From positions 1-64,000 of the forward strand of contig CAMIYC010000012.1 in NCBI GenBank assembly GCA_946402905.1: DNA of 64,000 nucleotides. Reading direction: 5' to 3'. Source of the DNA: an uncultured Prevotellaceae bacterium. GTDB lineage: Bacteria > Bacteroidota > Bacteroidia > Bacteroidales > Bacteroidaceae. The translations under genes were made by a program, and so were the position numbers. Below the pieces are notes generated by a model that saw nothing but the letters and a program-made list of their open reading frames with translations, ran no database searches and was not told where the DNA came from. Positions 47,056 to 54,402 of this stretch are shown here, piece by piece. The stretch's first letter is position 1. Each line of letters begins with the position of its first letter.

Positions 47056-47070
47056 GTAGTAAAGATCATG

Positions 47071-48234
47071 CTAATGAGTGGTAGATAGCCTAAGTAAGGT
47101 GGATATTTTACGCCGCAGCCGGTATATTTCTTGATTCAGCCAGCCATATCTGAAATATTTCTTTGAAAGCGTATAGAAAGAAGTCTGGGGATAATCTCTC
47201 CAAAAGTCGGCTCTTTTAGGATGGGCAGCAACAGGCGTGCGTAGTGCCGGCTGTGAGCATTCTTTCGCTGTGACGGGCAGGGTGTTGAGATGATGTGAAA
47301 TCTCTCTGAACAGCCCAGTTCCTTTTGCTGTGTTGGTCATGATCAAGGAGACACCTTGATGATTGTAGAAACTGCCATGGCTCTTGCGTATGCCCCAGAA
47401 GTCTCCAAGTGTGATGTCACCGGCCCTTTGCATGCTGGTGTATGGACATTGATGGCAAGAGGGTCTTGTGACGAGCCCTGAAAAATGGATGTCGTGCCAT
47501 AACTGGGCCATTCCTTTGCCTGTCATCTCGCTGCCGTCGCTGTATGCCAGTTGAAATTTCGTGTCAGCCCATCCGTTGCCTTTCCAGCGCATGTTGATGG
47601 ATTTGAGATGCTTCTTGCGCTGGGCAAATGACAAGTAGTCATTGTATATCATGGGGCTTGACACACTCCTGCATACCAAGTCGCAGAGGATGAGCCGCTC
47701 ATAGTCTTTTCTCAGAAAGGATCTTACAGCGTCTGTCTGGCACGGTGTCCCGCTAAATAGTATCCATTGTCCGCTTTGCAGCCTCATGCGGATGTCATGA
47801 TATATATCCGCGGCTACATGACTTTGCACATATTTGGCACCGTGCATGGCTCTTACGCCGGACAGGTCGGTGGCGCAGGTGTGGATCACATGGAAGTCTT
47901 TGTCGTAAACAGCCCCGTAAACAGCGCCACCTCGTTGGATGACGGCCTCGGCCAGGTGGTAGAATACTCCACCCGATGTACTTCTTCCTACTACTTCTGA
48001 GTCTTTGCTGTATGCCGCATAAATGTGCTGTGAGTCATCCTTTGATGTACTTGTAGCGTTCAGGGCAGGACAGATCTTTTCGCAGAGTCCACATTCCGTA
48101 CATCTTTCGGCTACGACCACCGGGTGAGCGAAGCCTTCGTCATCAGCAGCCATGTATATGGCATCGTGTCCACATATCGCTACGCAGGCAGAGCAACCTA
48201 AACACTTTTGCGGCTCGAGACGGAAGATGCTCAT
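47071..48234 (-). CDS. FrhB/FdhB-like iron-sulfur protein of polysaccharide loci
   Basis: A 387-aa protein with two N-terminal 4Fe-4S ferredoxin clusters (Cys11, 14, 17, 21 and Cys45, 48, 51, 55) followed by the beta-subunit domains of coenzyme F420 hydrogenase/dehydrogenase (FSGTPCQTDAVRSFL, CPYTSMQRAGDITLGDFWG). Nothing here suggests that the cell uses F420; homologues in capsule clusters probably act as flavin reductases on an unknown sugar or pyruvyl step. It overlaps the acyltransferase-like gene upstream by 4 nt and precedes the pyruvyltransferase, so the two are likely functional partners. Confidence 0.88.
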   Translation of the reverse strand: MSIFRLEPQKCLGCSACVAICGHDAIYMAADDEGFAHPVVVAERCTECGLCEKICPALNATSTSKDDSQHIYAAYSKDSEVVGRSTSGGVFYHLAEAVIQRGGAVYGAVYDKDFHVIHTCATDLSGVRAMHGAKYVQSHVAADIYHDIRMRLQSGQWILFSGTPCQTDAVRSFLRKDYERLILCDLVCRSVSSPMIYNDYLSFAQRKKHLKSINMRWKGNGWADTKFQLAYSDGSEMTGKGMAQLWHDIHFSGLVTRPSCHQCPYTSMQRAGDITLGDFWGIRKSHGSFYNHQGVSLIMTNTAKGTGLFREISHHLNTLPVTAKECSQPALRTPVAAHPKRADFWRDYPQTSFYTLSKKYFRYGWLNQEIYRLRRKISTLLRLSTTH

Positions 48235-48962
48235 TTGGTGTCTTCTCGGATATATTTATGTATTTTATCCTGACCGATAATACGCTCCATATTGCGGCTG
48301 AGAACCCTGATGGGCGATCCTCCATGTACGCAGTAGGACTCATACTGGCCTCCTCTGGTCACGGTGCTTCTCATGCCAAAGATGCAGTGATGAGGCACGT
48401 TGACAGAGTGCATAATGACACATTGTAATCCAAACCAACAGTTGTCGCCAACGACAATGGGGCCGTAAGCCTTCTTAAACCGCTTCTTCTCCATGTCATA
48501 GATGGGATGGAAATTGGTGTCCATGATGATGGTCTCATATCCCACACGGGCGTGCTCACCAAAGGTGACCCCGATAAAACTGATCAGTTTGATGGAGGTC
48601 GTGGCCATGAAGTCATCACCAAGCACTACTACGGAGTCTTTCCCGGTGACGATAAAAGAATTATTGCCTATGATGCATGACCCCTTGAAAATGATTTTGC
48701 CGCGGTGAGTCCAGTGGATGCCATTGTTGGGATACATGTGCCCTCCAAACATTCCAAGGCGTATCATTCCCGGGCGAAGGTGCCGGCTGTGTATCTCTAT
48801 GCTTCCTCCTAATTTGTGAAAATGGGGCTTCCTGATCCAAATAGGAAGGTGTATGGCCTGTTTGAAAGGCAAATAGTAGAAGTTGAAAAACAGGGATGGA
48901 AAAAGGAACTTCAACAGATAAAGTGCCTCTTTTATTCCATGATTTATTTTTTTCCAGCTCAT
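48231..48962 (-). CDS. Left-handed beta-helix acyltransferase
   Basis: A 243-aa protein with a hydrophobic N-terminal stretch (about 12-35) and a hexapeptide-repeat body: RGKIIFKGSCIIGNNSFIVTG, KDSVVVLGDDFMA, KLISFIGVTFGEHARVG and YGPIVVGDNCWFGLQCVIM, ending with CVHGGSPIRVL. This is the shape of sugar O-acetyltransferases of the LbH superfamily. Acetylation of the polymer is the likely role, but the acyl group and target are unknown. It overlaps both neighbours by 4 nt and so is expressed in step with the flippase and the FrhB-like protein. Confidence 0.78.
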   Translation of the reverse strand: MSWKKINHGIKEALYLLKFLFPSLFFNFYYLPFKQAIHLPIWIRKPHFHKLGGSIEIHSRHLRPGMIRLGMFGGHMYPNNGIHWTHRGKIIFKGSCIIGNNSFIVTGKDSVVVLGDDFMATTSIKLISFIGVTFGEHARVGYETIIMDTNFHPIYDMEKKRFKKAYGPIVVGDNCWFGLQCVIMHSVNVPHHCIFGMRSTVTRGGQYESYCVHGGSPIRVLSRNMERIIGQDKIHKYIREDTK

Positions 48963-50485
48963 CTCAGTTTACTTTTGACCATGCTTGTTGTAAAATTGCG
49001 TTCGGCTTTGGTCAGACCAATAAAATAGATAATGACAAGTGATGATATCTCTATGATAATCACTTTCATGATCAGTATGAGTATGCTGTTTGTCTCAGTC
49101 CACATATTTAGCAACACAGGAACGATGGTGGCAATACCCCATGAGACAAAACATAGCAAGACGACATTGCGCAGGTATTTCATCACCGGAAAGCGCAGCA
49201 TCTCATGCAGGAAATACACCCTAAGCATCAGGCTGATAAAAGAAATCAGAATGATCGTATAGACTGTAGACTCGGGTGGATAGCCTAAGTAAAGCAGTAT
49301 CCATGCGATGGGGAAATTCAGCAGCGTACAAGTCCCGACGACTAACTGGTATTTGCGTATCTTGCCTGTGGCAAGCAATAACGTGACAAGAGGTGTCGAA
49401 AGTGTATTGACCATGGCCGACACAAGAATCAGCTGACAGAACAGACAGGTGTGTGCAGGCACTTTGACAAGCCATAAGTCGAGGATGTATTGTGTGTTGG
49501 AGATGATGGGTATGTTGAATAGCATGAGGAGTAGAAAGGACAACTTGGAACTGGTCATGGTCAGACGTTCATATTCAGCCTTGTTGCCTATGGCATAATT
49601 CTTGGTGATCTGCGGGCGTACCGCTGTCATGAAGTTGGAAGCAAATTTGGTGACAGCCTTATCCACCTGGAGGGCAAGTCCACGTGCAGCATTGACGGCG
49701 GGGCCGCAATAAACATTGAGGAGCATGTTGATGCCTTGACCTCTCATCACTCCTGTCATCGCACCGAAAAAGTTCCACCCGGAAAAGCCCAGCATCTCGC
49801 CGATGAGTTTCTTGTCGGGCGACCAAGTGAAATGGCTTTCGTAGAAATGCCGGCGGCAATAGGTGGCATACATCGCAAGGATGAGTACGGCGATGATCAG
49901 GTGCATCACAGAATAAACAATCAGCCTGTCGCTGGTGGCGTATTTTACCACCGTGGCCGTGACCAAACCCGCAAGTCCCTCGAAAATACCAAGATAGGCG
50001 TATGTGGACATTTTCTCATGAGCCACGATGCAGGCGTCGTAGGGAGTGCGAAACAGGCTCAGGATGAAATTGATCATGGAGATGTGTAGCACAATATTGG
50101 CCGCGTGCAGTCGCTCGGGTGGGATGGTCATCTTGTTGTTGACAAACCATACAAAGAAGATCTCACACACGATAAACAGAAGGATGCTCAGCCCAGTCTG
50201 GATGAAGAAAGCATTGGAGAACACTCTTTTCGTTCGCTCTCTGTCGCCCAAGCCTAAAGAGAATGTGATAAAACGGCTGATGCCACCCGACATCGTGTGG
50301 GAAACCATCTGAAACATGGATACAAAACCAGCCACGGCATTGTGTACACCATAGTCCACAACGCCCAACGAATATAAGATCACCCGTGAGGTATACAAGG
50401 TGATAATCATAATGAACAGCATTCGCAGGTATAAGAATACCGTGTTTTTTGCTATCCTTTTATGATTGTCGGAGACATTAGCCAT
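48959..50485 (-). CDS. Wzx-like polysaccharide flippase (MOP superfamily)
   Basis: A 508-aa membrane protein with about 12-14 hydrophobic segments, the size and opening (KNTVFLYLRMLFIMIITLYTSRV) usual for Wzx/RfbX flippases that move lipid-linked repeat units across the inner membrane. Charged residues are concentrated in cytoplasmic loops. It is the first gene of the long operon. A -7 box at 50853-50860 gives a leader of about 360 nt, in a 473-bp gap without another gene. It ends overlapping the next gene by 4 nt. Confidence 0.92.
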   Translation of the reverse strand: MANVSDNHKRIAKNTVFLYLRMLFIMIITLYTSRVILYSLGVVDYGVHNAVAGFVSMFQMVSHTMSGGISRFITFSLGLGDRERTKRVFSNAFFIQTGLSILLFIVCEIFFVWFVNNKMTIPPERLHAANIVLHISMINFILSLFRTPYDACIVAHEKMSTYAYLGIFEGLAGLVTATVVKYATSDRLIVYSVMHLIIAVLILAMYATYCRRHFYESHFTWSPDKKLIGEMLGFSGWNFFGAMTGVMRGQGINMLLNVYCGPAVNAARGLALQVDKAVTKFASNFMTAVRPQITKNYAIGNKAEYERLTMTSSKLSFLLLMLFNIPIISNTQYILDLWLVKVPAHTCLFCQLILVSAMVNTLSTPLVTLLLATGKIRKYQLVVGTCTLLNFPIAWILLYLGYPPESTVYTIILISFISLMLRVYFLHEMLRFPVMKYLRNVVLLCFVSWGIATIVPVLLNMWTETNSILILIMKVIIIEISSLVIIYFIGLTKAERNFTTSMVKSKLR

Positions 50486-50852
50486 TGAAAAGTAATGCTA
50501 AAGTGACAATGTTAATGTTTGTTTCGCTCAATGTTTTGTTCTCTTCGTAAGTATAAATAATGAAATAAGCAAATGTAAATAGTTGAGAATGAGGTAAATA
50601 ATTAGTTGATGACTTGTTGTGGTTTCTTTATTCGTGTTTGCATACTTCCTCCACCCTGCTTCTCTGTAGGAAAAGCAGGCTATTTGACGAAAAAGTGAAA
50701 CCATTGACCACATTAGAGAAATGGAAAACACACAAAACATCTTGTCAAGAATATAATTAATACCAATTATATCCCAACATGAGTACTATAAAATGCGCTC
50801 TAACTTTCTCGCAGTTTTTGGAATCATCAACTATTTATTTGCTTTCAGTCTG

Positions 50853-50860
50853 CAAAGGTA
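50853..50860 (-). promoter_or_regulatory. Probable -7 box of the main polysaccharide operon
   Basis: TACCTTTG on the minus strand fits TAnnTTTG and lies between the terminator of the preceding gene and the flippase start. No matching TTTG is seen 19-21 nt upstream, so the promoter may need an activator. Confidence 0.5.
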
Positions 50861-50882
50861 TATAAAAAAAATGAAATGGTGT

Positions 50883-50922
50883 AAAAAATCCCCCAAAAAA
50901 ATTATATCGATTGTTTTGGGGG
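50883..50922 (-). terminator. Terminator of the IspD/SDR fusion gene
   Basis: On the minus strand CCCCCAAAA and TTTTGGGGG (arms 50922-50914 and 50898-50890) form a 9-bp stem followed by ATTTTTTAC. It is 36 bp past the stop of the fusion gene. Confidence 0.7.
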
Positions 50923-50958
50923 TATGTATTGTAGGTATTATACACGATTTATCACCTC

Positions 50959-52320
50959 CTACCTCTTCACATCGATCACCTGCCCGCTGTAGTGAGACAC
51001 GAGGGTGTTGATGGTGGCGATGGCCACAAATTTGGGGTCGAGCAGGGTGTCGGCCGGCTCGTTGCCGAAGCTGCGGGTGCGCATGGGGGTGTGAGTGCGC
51101 TCGGGATTGATGCAGTTGACACGTATGTTGAAGCCAAACCACTCCTCTGAGAGCGCCTGCACGAGGTTGACGATGGCAGCCTTGGTCGACGAGTAGATGC
51201 TATAGAGCATGCGGCCGCGGGTGTAGCTGCTGCTGGTATAGAAGATGAGCGAACCCTTTGTGTCGCGTAGGTATTCAAAAGCCTCCTTGGCGACATTGAC
51301 GGCGCCCAAGTAATTGACTTGCAAGCTTGTGACGATATCATCCTGGCTCATCGACGACAACGGCTGCTTGACGAGGACACCTGGTGTGCAGACGACGTAG
51401 TCGATGCGCCCATTGCGCTCCTTGACCTCTTTGAGCACCTGCCGCACCTGATCGACGTGGGTGATGTCGACCCCGTTTTGAGAGCGGCTGTAGGAATAGA
51501 CCACGGCACCCAGGTCGCGGCCCAGCCGCACGGTCTCCTCGCCGATGCCCATGCTGCCTCCGAAGACCACCATCACCTTGTTGGGCATATCGTGGCGGGC
51601 AGCGGCGAGCAGCTCTTTGGAACCGCTGACGCTACGCAGCTGGTAGAGCTTGTCGAGCAGGAAGAGGTCTTCCATGTAAGTGACTTTCATATTAAACACC
51701 TCTCCCTCGACAACGTATACCGGCTCCTGTGGCAGGTATTTGTGTACCACACCACAGTCGTCGGTGGTGACGAATTGAGGATCTTGCAGGGCCAGCTCGT
51801 AGGCCCTGCGGATGACACCGCGCTTGAAGCACTGTGGCGTCTGTCCGTTGCGGAGTTCCTTGCGTGGCGGTATATGGCTGATGGTGTCATGGCCGTCTAC
51901 CTGGATGATGGTGTCGGTGGTCTTGATGGCCACGTCGACGGCACGGTAGGTCTCCAGGGCTTTGATGCAGTCGTTGATGATGCGGTCGTTGACCAGTGGG
52001 CGCACGGCGTCGTGCAGCAGTAGGTTGTCGTCGTCGTTGTCGTAGGCGGCGATGGCCGACAGGCTGGAGTCGTAGCGCTCTTTGCCGCCTGCCAGTATTT
52101 TCTTCACCTTCTTATACCGGTTGTTGACGACGATTTGCTCAACGTCGGTGATGTATTCCTCCTTGCTCACAATGGCTATCTCATCGATCAGCTCATTGTT
52201 CTCAAACACATCGATGGTATGCTCGATGATCTTCTTGCCCGCTACTTTGAGAAACTGCTTGGGCAGGTCGCCGCCCAGCCTGCTGCCGCTTCCACCGGCT
52301 AAAATGACTGCTATATTCAT
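50959..52320 (-). CDS. Fused cytidylyltransferase (IspD/TarI-like) and SDR, Bcs1-like
   Basis: A 453-aa two-domain protein. The N-terminal part (about 1-230) is an IspD/TarI-type cytidylyltransferase with ILAGGSGSRLGGDLPKQF (6-23) and LLLHDAVRPLV. The C-terminal part (about 240-453) is a short-chain dehydrogenase with VVFGGSMGIGEE and YSSTKAAI. This order is that of Haemophilus Bcs1/Acs1, which reduces ribulose-5-phosphate and makes CDP-ribitol for a ribitol-phosphate capsule. A monofunctional isoprenoid IspD has no SDR part. CDP-ribitol synthesis is therefore the best inference, although no ribitol-phosphate transferase is seen in the window. It has its own promoter and terminator, so it is expressed separately. 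Confidence 0.8.
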   Translation of the reverse strand: MNIAVILAGGSGSRLGGDLPKQFLKVAGKKIIEHTIDVFENNELIDEIAIVSKEEYITDVEQIVVNNRYKKVKKILAGGKERYDSSLSAIAAYDNDDDNLLLHDAVRPLVNDRIINDCIKALETYRAVDVAIKTTDTIIQVDGHDTISHIPPRKELRNGQTPQCFKRGVIRRAYELALQDPQFVTTDDCGVVHKYLPQEPVYVVEGEVFNMKVTYMEDLFLLDKLYQLRSVSGSKELLAAARHDMPNKVMVVFGGSMGIGEETVRLGRDLGAVVYSYSRSQNGVDITHVDQVRQVLKEVKERNGRIDYVVCTPGVLVKQPLSSMSQDDIVTSLQVNYLGAVNVAKEAFEYLRDTKGSLIFYTSSSYTRGRMLYSIYSSTKAAIVNLVQALSEEWFGFNIRVNCINPERTHTPMRTRSFGNEPADTLLDPKFVAIATINTLVSHYSGQVIDVKR

Positions 52321-52384
52321 GGTCGTATCGTATCGTTAGTAATGTGAGTCCTGCCAGACCTGCTGGAGGCAGGATTTCTGTTGG

Positions 52385-52415
52385 CAAAATTATAAATAAT
52401 TATCCACATGGCAAA
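52385..52415 (-). promoter_or_regulatory. Promoter of the IspD/SDR fusion gene
   Basis: On the minus strand TTTG (52415-52412) and TAATTTTG (52392-52385) are 19 nt apart. The leader of about 60 nt contains a small hairpin CCTGCC/GGCAGG (52352-52375). Confidence 0.65.
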
Positions 52416-52541
52416 AAATGTGAGGTCTCTGCGTCGCTTATTATATGCTTTTTCTCGTTTTCGTCCCTTGTTTTTAAACTTGTTTCCATCAATTCAATGA
52501 TTTTTAACTTTAAAATGTCGGCGACTGTCAGCTTTTTGCCA

Positions 52542-52549
52542 TATATTTG
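52542..52549 (+). promoter_or_regulatory. Probable -7 box of the plus-strand gene at 52577
   Basis: TATATTTG fits TAnnTTTG and lies 27 nt before the start codon. I find no TTTG at the right distance. Confidence 0.45.
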
Positions 52550-52576
52550 CACAGTGAATTTTTTTAAGACAAAAAG

Positions 52577-53158
52577 ATGATGAAAAGGATAATGATTATC
52601 ATGCTGACCGCACTGGCGATAGCCATGCCGTCGAGCGCACAAATGACGAAAAAAGATACGGGTAACGGTCCTTTGAGCGAGAGGGTCTCCAAGTTCTGGA
52701 AGAAGACGAAGAAGACCTTGGACAACGCTGCCGACCAGGTGAGAAAGGAGTTTGAGACTGAAAACAGCGGACTGCGCAAGATCAACGGACAATATTACAT
52801 GAATATCTACGACACCAATATATATAAAGGTAGTGACGTGGATGAACTGTGCCGTCTCTGCCGGAAGGAGTTCGCTGCCAAATACCCCAATGTGGATATC
52901 CGCTCCTGTGCCATCCCCCAGACCGACTGGGAGACGGAAGTGGTGAAAAAAGACAATCAGGTATCGGCTTATAGCCAGACCCTCTACTGCTATATCGTAG
53001 GGCGTGACGGCAGTGAGGGCTTTATCAATGCCAAGTTTGTGTTTGAACGACAGAAGAAAGTGGGCGACACCGTGCACAGCAAGGTGAAATGGCCGCTGTG
53101 GATACGCACCGATGTGCTGACCAATGAGGTATATACAAAATTGATGGTCAACGACTAA
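52577..53158 (+). CDS. Secreted protein of unknown function
   Basis: A 193-aa exported protein (signal peptide about 1-21, ending SSAQ). The first part after cleavage is a charged, helical stretch (about 30-65, KFWKKTKKTLDNAADQ), followed by a mixed alpha/beta domain of about 120 residues. I do not recognise a family. It stands between two divergent polysaccharide transcripts together with the TPR gene, on the opposite strand, and may be resident DNA that separates two acquired blocks. The second Met (52580) is an equal start. Confidence 0.65.
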   Translation: MMKRIMIIMLTALAIAMPSSAQMTKKDTGNGPLSERVSKFWKKTKKTLDNAADQVRKEFETENSGLRKINGQYYMNIYDTNIYKGSDVDELCRLCRKEFAAKYPNVDIRSCAIPQTDWETEVVKKDNQVSAYSQTLYCYIVGRDGSEGFINAKFVFERQKKVGDTVHSKVKWPLWIRTDVLTNEVYTKLMVND

Positions 53159-53176
53159 TTGTACAGATTACTCACA

Positions 53177-53292
53177 ACTCGTCACTATCAACTCGTCAAC
53201 TCGTCAACTAACAACTCGTCAACTTGTCAACTCGTCAACTAACAACTCGTCAACTTGTCAACTTGTCAACTTGTCAACTCGTCAACTTGTCA
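53177..53292. repeat. 8-bp tandem array, twelve copies
   Basis: Twelve copies of ACTCGTCA or ACTTGTCA, arranged in runs broken by spacers of 6 to 7 bp (mostly ACTAACA). The array occupies almost the whole gap between the secreted-protein gene and the TPR gene and ends 11 bp before the ATG at 53304, so it forms the leader of that gene. Confidence 0.9.
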
Positions 53293-53303
53293 ACTAAAAA
53301 AAT

Positions 53304-54188
53304 ATGGGCTTTTTTAAAACATTGTTTGGGGGAAAAGAAGATAATCCCGAAGAGAAGAAGAAAAGAGACGACGCGCGCGACTTTGAGGTGCTGCGCGACG
53401 ACGGTGTGCGTGCTTTGCGCTCCGGACAGGCGGCGTATGCCGTGAAGTGTTTCCGCAAGGCTCTGGAAATTAAAGATGAATTGCAGATACACGACTATCT
53501 CTCTCAGGCCCTGATACGCAGTGATGAGTTGCGCCCGGCTGTACAGGAGCTCCGCTTACTGTCGGAGGCTGCGCCCGACAATATACAGATCTTCCTCACG
53601 ATGGCCCGGGTGGCGTATATGCTCGAAGACTATCATCTGATGAATGAGGCCTGCGAGAAAGCCACTCTGCTCGACAGTGACAACGCTGAGGTGGCATTTC
53701 TTTATGGCAGGGCCTCGCTGGGGCAGCAAGACCTGGTCAATGCCGTGGCGATGTTCACGCGTGCCATCATGCTCGACGAGAATTATGGCGACGCTTACCT
53801 GCAGCGCGGTGAGACCCTGCTCAAGATGGGCGATACGGAGAGTGCCGGTGAGGATGCCGACCACTTGCTGCAGATGGCACCAGATCATGAGGATGTGCTG
53901 CTGCTCAAGGCCCGGGTGCTCATGGCAGGGAAACAATATGCCGAGGCCGTGGAGGTGTACAGCCATGTGATCGACGGCAATCCATTCTGTGTGGATGCCT
54001 TCAAGGAGCGCGGTGCCGCCTATATGGCTCAGGGCGACAAAGACGCGGCAGAGGCCGACATGCGTAAGTTGCTCGAACTGAATCCTGGAGAATTGTCAGA
54101 CGTCAGCGGCACTTATTCTGCCAAGGGCGTGGAGGAGAAAGTGCGCCAGATATATAAGAACAACGACGTCTTTGGGGTGTTCTCTTAA
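53304..54188 (+). CDS. Tetratricopeptide-repeat protein
   Basis: A 294-aa protein without a clear signal peptide. After a basic N-terminal stretch (about 1-35) it contains about six TPR-like helix pairs: QAAYAVKCFRKALEIKDE, ARVAYMLEDYHLMNEACEKA, GRASLGQQDLVNAVAMFTRA, AYLQRGETLLKMGDTESA and so on. It probably binds protein partners in the cytoplasm. There is no consensus ribosome-binding site; the 8-bp array lies directly in front, which may affect translation. No pathway can be assigned. Confidence 0.82.
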   Translation: MGFFKTLFGGKEDNPEEKKKRDDARDFEVLRDDGVRALRSGQAAYAVKCFRKALEIKDELQIHDYLSQALIRSDELRPAVQELRLLSEAAPDNIQIFLTMARVAYMLEDYHLMNEACEKATLLDSDNAEVAFLYGRASLGQQDLVNAVAMFTRAIMLDENYGDAYLQRGETLLKMGDTESAGEDADHLLQMAPDHEDVLLLKARVLMAGKQYAEAVEVYSHVIDGNPFCVDAFKERGAAYMAQGDKDAAEADMRKLLELNPGELSDVSGTYSAKGVEEKVRQIYKNNDVFGVFS

Positions 54189-54208
54189 AAGCTCTTTAGT
54201 ATAGTCCT

Positions 54209-54378
54209 TTAGTCGCACTTCAGCATCGTCGCCCCATAGGAAAGTCCGACGCCAAATCCGGCCAGGACAATATTCCCATGCAGGCGACCATCTTTCCACC
54301 CAGTGGACGAAACTGGCGCATGGCACCGGTCTTGATGATGAGGCGGTCATATCCGCTGCCGCTGTGGATGGCCGAAAT
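54209..54378 (-). pseudogene. Decayed KAS III gene fragment
   Basis: On the minus strand the stretch ending at 54209 reads DGRLHGNIVLAGFGVGLSY followed by GATMLKCD and a stop. It is the C-terminal end of a KAS III protein and aligns with TVLLSAFGVGMSW in the intact enzyme at 39296-40354. A second frame just upstream reads HSGSGYDRLIIKTGAMRQF, matching the internal segment DGSRHDLIMIKGGGYRYP of the same protein. The two parts are in different frames and the roughly 100 residues between them, with the catalytic His and Asn, are lost. It directly follows the LuxE-LuxC gene, so it was probably once part of that operon. It fills the 214-bp gap here. Confidence 0.8.
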
Positions 54379-54402
54379 CAATCAGCCCAGATAGTTTTCT
54401 CT

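Larger units (their letters stand above)
50486..50958. other. Long AT-rich intergenic region upstream of the polysaccharide operon
   Basis: About 470 bp between the first gene of the operon and the IspD/SDR fusion gene, both on the minus strand. It holds a terminator (50883-50922) and a -7 box (50853-50860), then roughly 360 bp of leader with no credible gene; open frames at 50528-50740 (minus) and 50793-51011 (plus) lack features. A long leader before a capsule operon is typical for control by UpxY/NusG-like antitermination, but no such gene is visible here. Confidence 0.5.

Noticed and set aside
47071..48234. True coenzyme F420 hydrogenase subunit
   Set aside because: No F420 biosynthesis or hydrogenase genes are present; this family is common in capsule loci with another role.
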